Positions 14,401 to 26,445 of a stretch of DNA of 64,000 nucleotides are shown piece after piece. Positions within the stretch are counted from its first letter, which is position 1. Each line of letters opens with the position of its first letter. A program made the translations under genes and the position numbers. The stretch covers positions 725,906 through 789,905 of the forward strand of contig FJUW01000015.1 of assembly GCA_900074885.1 (NCBI GenBank), written 5' to 3'. The stretch comes from Rhynchosporium graminicola. Its lineage: Eukaryota > Ascomycota > Leotiomycetes > Helotiales > Ploettnerulaceae. Below the pieces are notes generated by a model. The model saw nothing but the letters and a program-made list of their open reading frames with translations. It did no database searches and was not told the DNA's origin.

Positions 14401-16092
14401 GACTTTATTGAGGTTGAGCCTAAGCTCCAATAAATTCCCTGGTATAATCCGGAAGCGAGACACATGAGTACCAAGATGACGAAATTATAAACAACATTCC
14501 AGTTGAGCTCTCGTGAGATGCGGGAACGTTTGCTGGGAGTGATTCCGGAATTGATCATAATCTTAGTATCAAATCCAGTGAAGACTACTACGCCAAGAAC
14601 CCACTCAGTATTGCGCAAGTTACATCCTCTGAGAAGCATGTTGTTGATAGAAACCGGCTCGGCCATCTCTTCCCCTTCAGCATCTAAAGACTTGGAGTTT
14701 CTTTGGGTCCACCGTGCAACAGCACTGTATTGGTAGAGATTTGCTTGAGGAGGCTCGCTGTCGATTGTGAACTCAGTTCTTTCGCAGTCACGAGCGTGCT
14801 TGATAGCACGCCCACTGCGAAGTGCATGTCGTACCTTCAAATTCGTTTCTCCATCCAAGTTCTTGGTCTCCACATAACAGGCGCCGTCAGGATCAGAGGT
14901 CGCCAGAATTACCACATCTGCTGGGATCTGATCATCGTTGTAAAGTCGTACGAAATCGCCAACTTTCACGTTTTTCCAATAGTCAAGATGAAATCTAGCC
15001 TTTCCAGAAGCTGTGCGGGCAGGGTTGATGAGACTTCCGAAGCTCTTCACAGCTGGAGAACGGTGTCCTTCCTCGTAGGAGAAAGCAGTACCTGGGCGAT
15101 CATAGGGATTGGGGACGTGGAGGGTATCGTCGCGGGGTAAGGGAGAGGGGACGGGTGTCATCTGGATCTCCTCTCGAGCAGAAGCGAATGATTCTCTGGT
15201 ACCGCCTGTGAGAGCAGATTGTCGTCTACTATCTCTTGAGACTCTAGTTTCGAAGGATCCCCTAGGCTGATCGAGCGTTGCAGTCGCAAAGTCTTTCCCG
15301 GGTGTCTTTTTTGGCTTCTTCACCTTGCGCCATGACGAAAGTAGGCTACGAGTGGTCGCTTTCTTGAACCTTCTCCAGAGTGAAATGTCATCATCGCTGA
15401 CATTTACATTGTCCCATTCGATCAGTCGGTGGACGGGAGAGTTGTTCAATTCGTTATCGAGAACTGTCCTTCTGTAATCCTCGACCGCGTCCTTCACAGC
15501 TGTGATGAACACGATAACGATCAAAGGGATTGCATTTAGACCCGGGTTCGAAGCACCAAAGATACTAAAGAACTATCGAAATGTCAGCCATTGTTTATTG
15601 ATGAGCAAACAGCGAACCTACAGCCAGAATAATCAGGAACAAGAAGTACACATTGGCCACGTTCTGAAATTGAAACATCAGGTTCTTGGGGATAAAACTG
15701 ATTGGCGTATACTTGGCTGTCCTGATCTTGTTCCGCCTGAAATGTTGGGAAGGACGACCCTCTTCATCTAGAGCACTCGAAGGTAAGGGCAGGTTGAAGT
15801 AGAGCTTTCGAGGACCCTGACCCTCCTGGTCATCGGCCGCCTCCTCCTCCGCATCTTCGTTTGGTTCTGGTTCTTCTTGAATTCCACCCAATTCTGTGCC
15901 TAGCGATTCCCCTCCTGTCGACTGTCTCTTCTTCTCACTACTTGTTGACCCTTTGTGTGCCAATCGGCCCAAGATCGACCCTCGCTTTTTGTTTCCCTTC
16001 TTTGCTGATAGCCGCTGGGTCGCCCATCTTAACCGCTTTGTTGGGTTTGGCGCGTCGTCTGGTCCCTCATCCTCGTGGTTTTCGACAGCCAT
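11464..16092 (-). CDS. P4-type ATPase, DNF-like phospholipid flippase
   Basis: Three exons: 15622-16092, 12397-15572 and 11464-12343 (introns of 49 and 53 nt), giving 1508 residues, typical of Dnf1/Dnf2-class enzymes. P4-ATPases move phospholipids from the outer to the cytosolic leaflet using ATP, normally with a Cdc50/Lem3 partner. Seen in order: the flippase N-terminal segment NKIRTAKYTPISFIPKNL, two membrane helices, AVKDAVEDYRR, the actuator loop LDGETNLK at about residue 395, PISLYISLE in helix 4 at about 578 (the P4-specific replacement of the ion-binding site), the phosphorylation motif DKTGTLT at about 631, KGADSMIY in the nucleotide domain, and GDGANDVAMIQ. Helices 5-10 and a serine-rich tail follow. 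The long N-terminal extension points to the Dnf1/Dnf2 group rather than Drs2 or Neo1 (inference). All catalytic motifs are intact. Confidence 0.95.
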
Positions 16093-18601
16093 GGCGACAA
16101 ATTAAAGGCTGAGGGTGGGCAAAGCCCTCTCGCGGAGAGACAGGTCGCCTGGGGAAATCCTGCAGCCAGCGTTGATTATCGTAGCAATCTGCTGGTAATT
16201 AAAGTTGTATTACAACATGTGTGATGCTCGAAGGTGAGATGAAACGAGTGATGGGTTCGAGTTGTTTGCTATGCGGTGGAAGAAGGGTTTCGAGGGTAAA
16301 TTTACTTCGAGTGGTTGTATGGGGACTGGCGGATAGCACGGAGAATCGCGTCTTTGGTAAGCAAGGCAAGGCGCTTCTTCAAATACCAAGACCGCTCAGG
16401 GAAAGCAGCTGAACTCAACCCAACCCTGCACTCAGGGTTGTAAATTGGGGAATGGCTACCTAGTATCAAAACCTGCACCGGATGCACACAATTGACTTCG
16501 TATATTTTCCGGAGCATGCAATATAGGAATTGCCTAGATTGAGGTGAAGGAGGGGGAAAGCGCTCGCTGCTCTGTTGCTAGATACCTACCTACCTTACCT
16601 TATCTACTCTACGTAGAGGGTGTTGCTGGTACGCCATGCTGCTTATTAAGTTGAAGGTCTTTGTCTACTAAAAACGCCACAGCTTCCGAAACCCCGTATC
16701 AGAACAACGTCTGCCCCGGCTGCAAAAAATGAAGGAAGTCTGAAGGCTTCGGACATGGAGGTTGGTTCTATCGGAGTTTTGGCAGGAATACACAGTTCCA
16801 CCGGCACGCATTTTCTGTTGGTAGAGGGACTGGGTTTTGTTTAATTCTTTCCACTAGCTATCACTTGTTTCTTTCCACTGTTATGGCCTGCCGCAAGAGA
16901 TGAAGGATGTCCGATGTGTCGAGCTGCTGCGGATGATGCTGACGGTGATACATCACGTCCAGCAAGCTCGCCAATCATAGGGACGTTTACAGGAAAGCCT
17001 CGGATTACGGTACTGTAAGACTCGGGTTACAGGGGATACCAACCCGTCCTTCGTACTCGAATACCGTGCCCTCGAGGACTTGCCGGTGAGATTCGTGAGC
17101 AATGAGGGCACAGCTGTGGATGAGATGAGCGTGGGATCTTAAAAGGTGCCGAAGTCTTCACTGCATTGCTGTCCTTCTGAATGGAGTGGATAATAATAAC
17201 AGGCCGAAGTTCCACGGCCCGGCCTCTCACGTCAATCTGGAAGCATGTACAGTCTCGACTCTCGAGGCAATCTGATATATGCTGACTGCGCTTTGTATGC
17301 CACCGCGGAAGTTCGAAGAGTCTGCGGTGCAACCATCTGATAGCGCACAGTCTGGACAGCTTTCACCAATCCAACGAGACGGTAGAGTTCAGTCGATCAC
17401 ACACGTGCACCATCCCGCGTATCTCTCCCCTCCACAAAGTTCAAAGTCAACTGGAGGACCAGGCCGGACGCCTCCAATTGCGATCATCAAACACGTACCA
17501 GTACTCTTTCTCCGGCCGAAGCCCTTGACCCTGCTATCGAAGGGGCGTCACATTAAGAAATACTAAGTGATCGAACTAGCAGCGGCACGATTATGCGTCC
17601 CAAAGAGGATTAAAGAGGTCCACTTCTCTTCCACCGCTGCCGAAACCCGATTCGTGTCTTCTCGAGCGCTACATCACTTTAACAGAAGCGAGGATTTTTT
17701 GACCATACTATCAGGTCTGCCGGCTTTTGTTATCTCCGAGTCCGAGACGGCGAAAAACATGACGACCAAGAAATTGAGAGAAGTCTTTGTATTTCTATTC
17801 GCTGATTTCGGTCGGGCACAAATCATCCAGATCCGATGGGATGGGATGGAAGCGGGTTTGTATACGGAGGGCACTTGCATGTTTCCTACCGACGACATGA
17901 CCCTCAACATTGCAGGCGTGAGTGCTATCTTACGGTGAACAATGTGAAACGAGTAACAAAACATTCGGATATAAACATGGAACCAAATTCCTGGTGGCTG
18001 CTGCCAAAACGGGTGTCAAACAGCAGAATGCAGAGCACAGCCCTCGTGCACCTGTCCTTTCGAGCAATACGACGTTGTTTCTTACTTCTAGTCGGGTTGC
18101 CTTCTGTTGCGGTCGGTCGCTTACAATATCAGGCTGTTCGATGAACCGGAGCTGAACAAATGATCGAAGACAAGACTGTCTAATGTATGCCTCTGAAGGA
18201 AGCGAGGCAAAATCATCTCCGGCTCACAGCGACCTGGCAACAACCATTCAGTGTCGGAATTCGATGCCAAAGTAACCGAATTATTACAGAAAATCTCTAG
18301 AAGCAGTATTCCAAGTCATATAACCATTTGATGACTTTTCATTTTAAGTGACCTTCTGATGTTAAATGTACTGCGACTTCGAAACATGATCTTATCGCCG
18401 GACACAAATTGGACCAGCATGGGAAAGTCTTGACTCCTAACGCCTTCGGACCTTGATGACGTTCACGTGACTTTTACACGAAAGGCACACGGGCACTACG
18501 CGGAAGCCTTATACAGATCGCGTCACCGCGGGTTAGCCTTAAAATCCGTAAATATCAGGAGACCATGAATTTTCCAACCAAAATCAAGGCGACTTATAAC
18601 C
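16093..18601. other. divergent intergenic region (flippase and Nse6-like genes)
   Basis: About 2.5 kb upstream of two divergent genes. No gene is supported. Notable sequence: TACC-rich repeats at 16582-16600 followed by the 12-bp palindrome CTCTACGTAGAG at 16607-16618. ORFs at 17567-17938 (+) and 17027-17332 (-) lack recognisable features. Confidence 0.5.
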
Positions 18602-20635
18602 ATGGCGAGTAACAAATCTATCCGAGACTTTTTCAAGCCAGAGCCCCCCGTCATGGCGACTGCTTCACCGGCTCCTGCGACAGCGTTCAAAGTCCCATCA
18701 GTACCCGCAATGAGATCGTTAAATACACCCGCAGCAAACAGACAAACGGCACCTGCAACATCCTCAGCGCCAAACCCCTCAAATTATACTTCCAGCTTGT
18801 CGCCGCCGCCAAGCAGCGAAGTCTTAGAGCAGCCGCAGTCGCAACAGCTGAAGGAGAACACACCATTTCGGACATTACCAGCCAACAGCTCATCAGATCG
18901 CGAGATCCAGAACTCAGATGATGAAGACGATTCCGATGATTCCCTAGAAGATCTGACTACAATTCTGGCTGCAAGGTTCCCGAATTCTGTAAGCAGGTCC
19001 AAGTCATCAGGCGACAAGCCTACGCCTAGCACACCAGCACCTCGTTATAAAACGAGAAAACCCACTTTTCATGTCTCGTCTATGCCTGTTCTCTCTAAGA
19101 AAAAGTTCGATCTCAAATCTTTGGTCAGTCATGAGCAAGAAGACGAGGCTGCTGAGATAAGATCTAAGAGATATAAAGCCATGATGGACGAAGCAGATAT
19201 CGAGGACGAGGATGAGCATTCGCCTGACCCGGCAAAGAGAGGTAAGTTCAACCATAGCGCTTTGCTGGAATCAGTCGTGGCAGACGGAGAAGAGGGAAAT
19301 GCATATAGGGTCGCCAGAGCCATCCAGAGAACGGAAGCTACGGTTTCGGAACAACGATGGTATTTCTTCGAAACTGGCGCCAGCCAAACCAAGCCAGAAC
19401 GGAAGCCCTTTCCGGTTGCTGCAGTCCCGCCAATCTGGAAAGATATTCTTGTTGAACCCCGGATGAGGCAACAGACTTTTGTATTTGGCTTTGCTGAAGA
19501 TATGGTCACTATGGGCCAAGAACTACCAGATGAGCTCTTCCTGTGGATGTTGGACGAGGTGTCCGTAGAGAAAAGAGATCCTCTACGGACATCATATCTC
19601 AACGTGATGAGACAGAGCCATGATCAAATCAAGAGGTTGATAACTATTGATGCAATATGGTCGATGTTTCTGCGCTTGGGAGCATCTCCGAAATCTAACC
19701 TGGTAGAAATCATGAGACCGGTCAACAAACTCAGAGATCCGTATCCGCAACGAAACTGGGCCAATCTGCTCTCAATGATCAAATTCTTCGCTCAGATAGC
19801 CAAGCTACTAGGAGAGAAATCTAGACGATATCTCATATTCATGTTTCTCAAGATGAGTATGGACAGGATAGTTCCCGAGAACGTCGACATCCAAGACTCA
19901 TTACAAGATTCAATCACCCAGTTATGTCATTACATCGTTGACTGGCAAGAAACGGCACGTCCATCCTCCTGCCAACATGCTCATTGAACTACCAACTAAC
20001 GCAGCAAAAAGTGTATCCTCGTCTGCGAGAACCTCTTCAAAAGCACCTCCTCGGCCCCATTCCGCCTCCAAATCATAGAAAGCATGTCCTCCACCTCCCC
20101 ACTAATCCACGACCTCCGGCGCCGTCTCGCCCTCTGCTTCTTCCACAACTCGACTACGTCCGCGCGTCAAAACGGGTACTACTCCACAACCCTAACCTCG
20201 ATAATGGGCACTCTCCAAACATCTCGCTTCCAGATCCTTCACCAGAAAGACTCCTCCCCCGGAACAGACTACCAAGAACTGCGCGCCCTGATTTACCTGC
20301 TCGATGTAGCTATCGACGATGGTCTATCTTCGGAGAGGGATTTGAGTGTTAAGGAGGAAGAGGAGAGGCATAATGAGGATGTCGAGGAGTTGGGGAGACA
20401 GTTGGATTGGATTGGGAGTAAGATCCAGACCGGAGGAGCGGCGTTCTTTACGAGGCTGGATACCAAGGAGGCGTTGACTTTGGTGCAGCAGAGGGCGGTG
20501 GGGATGTTGAGGACGAGGGCAAAGCCGAAGAATGCTTGGTATGATGTTGGGGAGGAGAAGAAGGTGGAGGAGTTTGAGAGGGAGAAGATGGGGATGGCTA
20601 GCTTTTTGAAGAAGGAACCTGATGGGCAGAGCTGA
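18602..20635 (+). CDS. candidate Smc5/6 accessory factor (CANIN domain, Nse6/SLF2-like)
   Basis: Two exons, 18602-19944 and 20005-20635, giving 657 residues. The single intron has a GC donor (TG|GCAAGA) and a textbook ACTAACGCAG acceptor. It is the only splice I found that keeps frame between the helical LCHYIVD segment and CILVCENLF. The first ~200 residues are low-complexity (Ser, Pro, Asp) and start with SIRDFFKPE, resembling a PCNA-interacting or related short motif. Residues ~270-560 are helical and leucine rich, with the stretch LPDELFLWMLDEVSVEKRD. That combination resembles the CANIN domain of fungal Nse6 and animal SLF2, which bind the Smc5/6 DNA-repair complex. The assignment rests on pattern recognition only. 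The gene converges on V-ATPase subunit E, leaving 274 bp between stop codons. Confidence 0.5.
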
Positions 20636-20909
20636 TGTTAGAAACTAGACCAGACCCCTGGAATTGTGGATTGCAGTATAGTCTTGCAGGACTGGAACAT
20701 GGTAAGTAATATCAATCGATTGGAGACCCAAGCACAGTCTCATTCAGGAATCAAGTATCATACACAGCAATCTATAACTTCTTCCTCTTCCTGACCACAC
20801 CCACGCTAGCAAGTCCACATGTAGCAAATTGACTGACGAACGTCGATACGCCCGCTTTTCCCGAAAGCTGAATATCCCTCGCACCAAGTACATGTGCCAT
20901 GCATCTCCT

Positions 20910-21786
20910 CTACTCGTAAAACTTCCTGTTCTCGTTGGCTCCGAACAGCTTGGTTCGGATAGAGGGTAGGGCTACATCTTCCAACAACTTCAACCGCTCG
21001 TCAAATGTATTGGTAATTTCAATCTTTCCATTACCGCCGACGATCGAGACGCCTCCAGTGCTACTCAGCAATTAGTACAACATACTTGCAAAGCAAACAC
21101 ATTCAAGAGTGAGACGGCCGGGAGCCTGCTGAGGAAAACATACCATCCTTCAGGCAAGGGATTCGACTCATCAATACTAGCACTAATATCCTTCTTCGTC
21201 TTCTCCTTATACTCCTTCTCCGCATCCTTGATTGCCTTTCCAACCACGTCCTTATCCGCCTTCCTCGCCCTAACAGCCAACTTATCCTCATTCAACGCAT
21301 AAAAGCCCTCCAACAACAGCCCTTTCAAAACAGTCTGATACTTCCCCTTATCCTTCGTATGATCCCCCAACTTCTTCTGCGCCGCCTCAAAGATCGCATC
21401 CAGCAACTCCTGTCTCGCAGAGAGGACCTTCAGACGTGTCTTGTTCGCGACGGTCGAGCGTGTGATCTGCTGCGACATTTGAGCGGATTTGAACTTCTTC
21501 TCGTAGGTCGTGTCAATGGAGGCCGTTTCCTGGCGGACGAGCTTGGATTTCTCAATGGCGAATTCTTCGTCGGCCTTTATTTCGATTTCGCGACCTTTTT
21601 CCATGGCTTCTTGCTTGATGAAGGCAGTCATCTTCTTCAGCTCTTGGCCGACCTGTTACACATAATGATGTTAGCTATAGTACTTGCTGCCTTGGTTGTG
21701 CATGACGTCGACTGGTCAATTGATTTGAATTTCTTAGAGTGGGATGAGCTGACCTGGTCGTCCGAGAGGGCGTGGGATTGTGACAT
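20910..21786 (-). CDS. vma4: V-type proton ATPase subunit E
   Basis: Three exons: 21754-21786, 21144-21652 and 20910-21060, giving 230 residues, matching the usual 226-233. Subunit E forms, with G, the peripheral stalks that hold the V1 head against rotation, on the cytosolic face of the vacuolar membrane. The protein starts MSQSHALSDDQV, and its first half is a long charged helix with the family stretch QMSQQITRSTVANKTRLK. The C-terminal globular part contains CTGGVSIVGGNGKIEI, created across the second splice junction, followed by TNTFDERLKLL, which is diagnostic. The first exon of 11 codons before an intron is supported by the N-terminal family sequence. The neighbour on the left is convergent and unrelated in function. 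Confidence 0.95.
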
Positions 21787-22596
21787 CTTGACGGTCGGAT
21801 GTGGGTTGTTTGGAGGGGAGGGGAGCGAAGTGGGAGAGCTGGAGCTGTGATGTTGTGAAGCTGGAGCTCTTGCGATAAGAGGAGCAGCGATCAGCGCCAG
21901 TCTTGGCGCCGTTGTCGATCACGTGGAGCAAGCAGGTTCGAAGTCATTTCTTTCATTTCTTTGAGTTAAGTAATCTCCAATCGTTCTTACAAGGCGTCTT
22001 AGTACATTAGATTCAGATGGAAACATATAGCCATATATATTGTATATCAGTTTCTGTCTGCATGTAGCGTAGTGGTTTTCATTGACTTTCCAAAACATGC
22101 AGCCTCTGCTACCTGCAAAGTAAGGTGCGTAAGGCTACCAGGTTTGGTACTTGCCAGTAACCTCTACATGTCGCTCAAAGATGACAATCGAGCCTCGCGT
22201 GAAGTCATGAATATCATCCCGAGGGACCAGAATAATAACTGAGTTTCTTCGCAGACTTCAAGACAGACTCCGCTTTTCGTCGCTTACATTGCGAGCGCGC
22301 TTGTAGTTTACATTCGTCGACGACACAACGCCAAGGACCATCGGAAGAAGGATATGAGGCTTCTACTGCATCAACCAGCTTGAAAAGTCTTGAGAATTGA
22401 CAGACAAAAAGTATCGTCTCTCAATCCCAAATCCGAGCACAAAGACAGAGGCTTCAGATGCTGATCCCAAGCCTGTTCATTTGGAGGATTATCAAACACA
22501 TGCTTTGCTTTCTGGCAGCATGTAGCACATCAAGGGCAATAAATAAGAGCACATTGAATACCTCTTTACCCAAATGATTAAACATTCATTCATTAC
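21787..22596. other. intergenic
   Basis: About 0.8 kb between the V-ATPase E start and the 3' end of the glycosyltransferase gene. No ORF, RNA gene or repeat worth calling is visible. Confidence 0.5.
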
Positions 22597-23810
22597 TCAA
22601 GGCTCGTAAGCCGTCATCTCAGTACACTCAACATGCGGAACTCCATACTCCATATCCTCCCAGAACGCCTCACCTTTCGGATCCGTCATACCATTACCCC
22701 GGTTCATCTTCGCCTCATACTCTGCGCGACTCTTAACTGCATAATGATGCAGTCCAATCCTGTTTCTCGTAATCGGTCTACGCCACGCCGCCGACTCTAT
22801 GACATCTCCGTTCTCGCCTACGGTCCAGGACCCTGGCGCGGTTTCGAATTTGTGCGGATTGGGGGCCGGTCCAGCTTTGGACATCTTGACGATTGACTTG
22901 ATGTGGCTATTTGCGGAGTCTTCGCCGTTGTGCTCTAAGTCGTCGTAGATGCATGTTGTGAAGGACTTGCGTGCGGAGGCAGGTCGGGTTTTCAGGCCGG
23001 ATGAAGAGTGCATTCGCCAGCTAAAGGGAATCAGCATTCTTTCCCAACCATGTACGAGGTTTGGCTGTGTTTGATCCGAATGGGGAATACATACTTAACA
23101 CCCAACGCTCCCACCGTATCATTATCCTCAAAAGTCTTCAACACCTCTCCCAAAGTCTCATTCCCAGGGGTTTCCAAAAACTCATCACCATCCAAGAACG
23201 CCATCCAAGTATGCTTCTCTCTATACCTCTCAATACACCAGTTATAAAACATCAACTGCATATAAGCAACCCTGTCCTCTCTCTTGTGATACGTGAACGT
23301 CAATGCCGCCCTCGGAATCCCCGGAAATTGAAAAGTCGACAGCGGTGGATCAGACCCATCATCCATGACATAGAAACGCCGAATCCCCATATGATGATAA
23401 TGATGTACGAAGAACTCGACCATGTCGGCAGACTGGTCCTTTACGGACATGCATACTGCAATCGGTTCTGTGATCGGGATGCTGTCGTATGGTTTGGTTG
23501 TGCTGCCGTCCGCGGCTGCTTGCTCGTCGAATAGTGGTGGTTCCGTTTCCACTTTTGGTTTGTCTGAGCCTTTCACGTCGACTACAGGCGGCCCTTTAGG
23601 TTTCGTTTTCGTTTTTGGGTACTGGCTTGCTGTATGTGCAAGTGCTTGAGTGGCTTTTCCTAAAGCACCTGTGACGCTGATGTCGGAGGGTGATTCTTCG
23701 AAGAGGATGAAGTGGAGGGCCATCAGGCCGATGGTAAATATTAAAATATGCTTCCATTGTATCTGTTTGATCAGTTGGAGTGCCATCTCAACCCTGGAGT
23801 GGGATAACAT
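22597..23810 (-). CDS. glycosyltransferase family 92 (DUF23-type), type II membrane protein
   Basis: Two exons, 23095-23810 and 22597-23020 (intron 74 nt), giving 379 residues. A single hydrophobic anchor of about 16 residues (HILIFTIGLMALHFIL) near residues 18-35 and a Pro/Lys-rich stem indicate a Golgi-type type II topology. The catalytic part begins with EPIAVCMSVKDQSADMVEFF, followed by YVMDDGSDPP and the DxD-type metal site FLDGDEFLE. Splicing restores LGVNWRMHSSSG, a GT92 hallmark, and IGLHHYAVKSRAEYEAK follows near the end. GT92 members transfer galactose to glycans in animals; the fungal substrate is unknown. The start is uncertain: ATGs at 23879 and 23786 are also in frame. The 23810 start gives a short cytosolic tail before the anchor. 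Confidence 0.8.
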
Positions 23811-24706
23811 AGTGGTAGAAGAGCTGGGACGTCGTGGTCGGTTTGGATGGACTGTTTGAATCCCACATACGCAAATCACCGAAGTAAAATAGAGTTAAAG
23901 AAGAGGGACGATCCCAGAAAAGCAGGTATGACAGAAAATGAGAGATGAAATTACAAACGCAAAAGAAACTCTGCGCACGAGAGGCGTAGATGAGAACGAG
24001 AGAAAAATATCCCAAACTTGGGGCAAAATACTTTCCAATAAATGTCTCCCATCGCCGAAGGTAACGCTGAGCAGTACGGGTCTAGACACATGCTAGACCC
24101 CAGCGGGGACATCTATTATTTTTGATATTCAGCTTGTCTATATCGGGCACTTGCCAGTTTGACATACTGGTTGCGGCATTGTCGTGGGCTGCTTGTGGCT
24201 GACCGAAGTGCTTTTGCAAACGGGAAAAGGATGTTGGAGAAACGGTAAGCCTGGCGAGCTAGTGAAAGAAAAGGGATTTCACGACTGTTCGTGGAGCCGA
24301 GGTGTATATTTAAGGCCGAGCTGCGAGAGAACTTTGTTTATTTCTGACTCTACACATATTCTGTAGAGTGAAGGGGAAAGGGTAACGTATATTACACCTC
24401 GGCGTTGAATACGTTCATGTTGGTTTGAGCTGGGTGGTATTTTGGCTGATCCCACTCCCCTGAATCGGTACGAAGTAAAATAAGCGTCAAGATGCTGAAG
24501 AATGATCTACACATGTCTTGGTGGGCACGGACGGATGGCGTAATCATAACGACATTTCACAAGTTTAGACATACTATAGCCCATAAATGTAGGTGTGCAC
24601 AAATAATCAATTTCGAAAGTACTTAGTCGTAACATATGTACAAAATTCCTGTGACAGCTAGATAAATAATGGAAAATCGCTTGGAAAATCGGCAATAAGC
24701 ACAAGG
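23811..24706. other. intergenic
   Basis: About 0.9 kb upstream of the glycosyltransferase gene and downstream of malate synthase. No gene supported and no notable repeat. Confidence 0.5.
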
Positions 24707-26445
24707 TTACAATTTCGATGCCGGTGACGAGCTTCCTACACTGGTAATTTCGTTATACAGTAGCCTGCAAACAGTTAGTAAGGTTTCAAATTGGAAATTC
24801 ATGTTGATGTAAACTTACGAAGTCAAGAAATCAGCATAATCCTCTCCAGTGACCTGTCCGGAGAAATACTGAGCAGCCAAGTAGTACTTATTGCCCTTCG
24901 CACCCTTCGACGACAATTCCTCCGCTTGCTCCTTCAACAACTTCAGAGCGTAGGCCTTATCGACCTTCTTGCCCTCAGCAGTATTGACACCATGCCTCAC
25001 CCACTGCCACAATTGACTGCGACTCACTTCAGCGGTAGCTGCGTCCTCCATCAAGTAGTTGATAGGAACGCAACCAACACCACGGAGCCAGCCCTCCATG
25101 TATCCCAAGCCGATGTTCAAGTTCTTACGGATACCTTCCTCGGTGATCTTGCCTGGTACATTCATGTTCAAGAGATCGTTCTGTCCGATTTTTACATCTT
25201 CGCGACGAACGAACATCTGATTGGGTGTTGGCATGTGCTTATTGAATACCTCGGATGCGATAGCAGCAAGTGCTGGGTGGGCAACCCAAGTTCCATCGTG
25301 GCCGGCCTTGACTTCGCGAAGCTTGTCGGCATAGACACCCTCCATGGCCTTGTCGTTGGCGGCTTTGTCGTCCTTGATCGGGATCTGAGCAGCCATTCCT
25401 CCCATTGCGTGGACTTGACGTCTATGGCAGGTTTGGATGAGAAGCTTCACATATGCGTCCATAAATGGAACGGTCATGGTAACAGCTGATCTGTCTGGGA
25501 GGACGAAGTTGGAATTCTGGCGGAACTTTTTTATTACGCTGAAGATGTAATCCCATCTTCCGCAATTCAAGCCAGAAGAGTGGTCACGGAGCTCGTAGAT
25601 GATCTCGTCCATCTCGAATGCGGCGAGGATGGTCTCGATCAAGACCGTGCCTCGGATGGTACCGCGGGGAATGGCAAGGGAATCTTGAGCGAGGTTGAAG
25701 ACATCGTTCCAGAGACGTGCCTCGAGATGAGACTCCATCTTAGGAAGATAGAAGTATGGGCCAAATCCACGCTCGATGAGCTCTTTTGCGTTGTGGAAGA
25801 AGTACAAGCCGAAATCAAACAGACTACCGGAAATAGCCTCGCCGTCCACAGTCATGTGCTTCTCCTCCAAGTGCCAGCCTCGGGGTCGAACAATCAGTGT
25901 TGGAAGGACACGGTCGGTTCGTAGCTTGTATTCCTTCTCTCCTTGCTTGAAGTCAACCTGTCTGCGAATAGCATCATACAGGTTGACTTGGCCGTTGACC
26001 ATGTTATCCCAAGTAGGAGCGCTCGAATCTGGTTGTATTCGTGTTAGCAATCTCTCATCACATGAAGAAAATTGAAATGCAAACCTTCAAGATCTGCCAT
26101 ATATGTCCAGACATTCGAGTTCAAAGCGTTCACGACCATCTTCCGGTCAGTAGGGCCAGTGATCTCCACTCTGCGGTCAGTAAGACCTGGTGCAGGCTTT
26201 GCTCCCCTCCACGCATCATTCTCGCGAACGTGTTTTGTTTCTGGCAGGAAGTCTGGCAAAGAGCCCTTGTCAAGCTCTGCTTGTCTGATCACACGTCTTT
26301 GTAGAAGCTCTTTCCGGGTACCGTTAAACGATCTGTGGAGGAGAGCAAGGAAAGCAAGAGCTTCTTTGCTGAGAATCTTGCGGTTGAAGTCTGTGATGGT
26401 GCCAGAGACATTAACGCCCTGGAGGATAGATTCGGTAGTAGCCAT
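24707..26445 (-). CDS. malate synthase, peroxisomal (glyoxylate cycle)
   Basis: Three exons: 26085-26445, 24819-26028 and 24707-24764, giving 542 residues. It condenses glyoxylate with acetyl-CoA to malate, allowing growth on acetate and fatty acids. The PROSITE-type signature is present as [17 protein letters not shown], with [11 protein letters not shown] holding the catalytic arginine and [20 protein letters not shown] holding the catalytic acid region. The last exon, only 58 nt, encodes 18 residues and part of a split codon and ends SKL, a canonical PTS1 peroxisomal import signal. If the second intron is not spliced, the frame stops one codon after the exon edge and no PTS1 is made. CreA-like sites lie 220-280 bp upstream, consistent with glucose repression (inference). 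The fungal gene is called acuE or MLS1 in other species. Confidence 0.96.

Noticed and set aside
19984..20352. Separate ORF starting in the intron of the Nse6-like gene
   Set aside because: Wrong frame relative to the strongly helical continuation; a proline-rich shadow.
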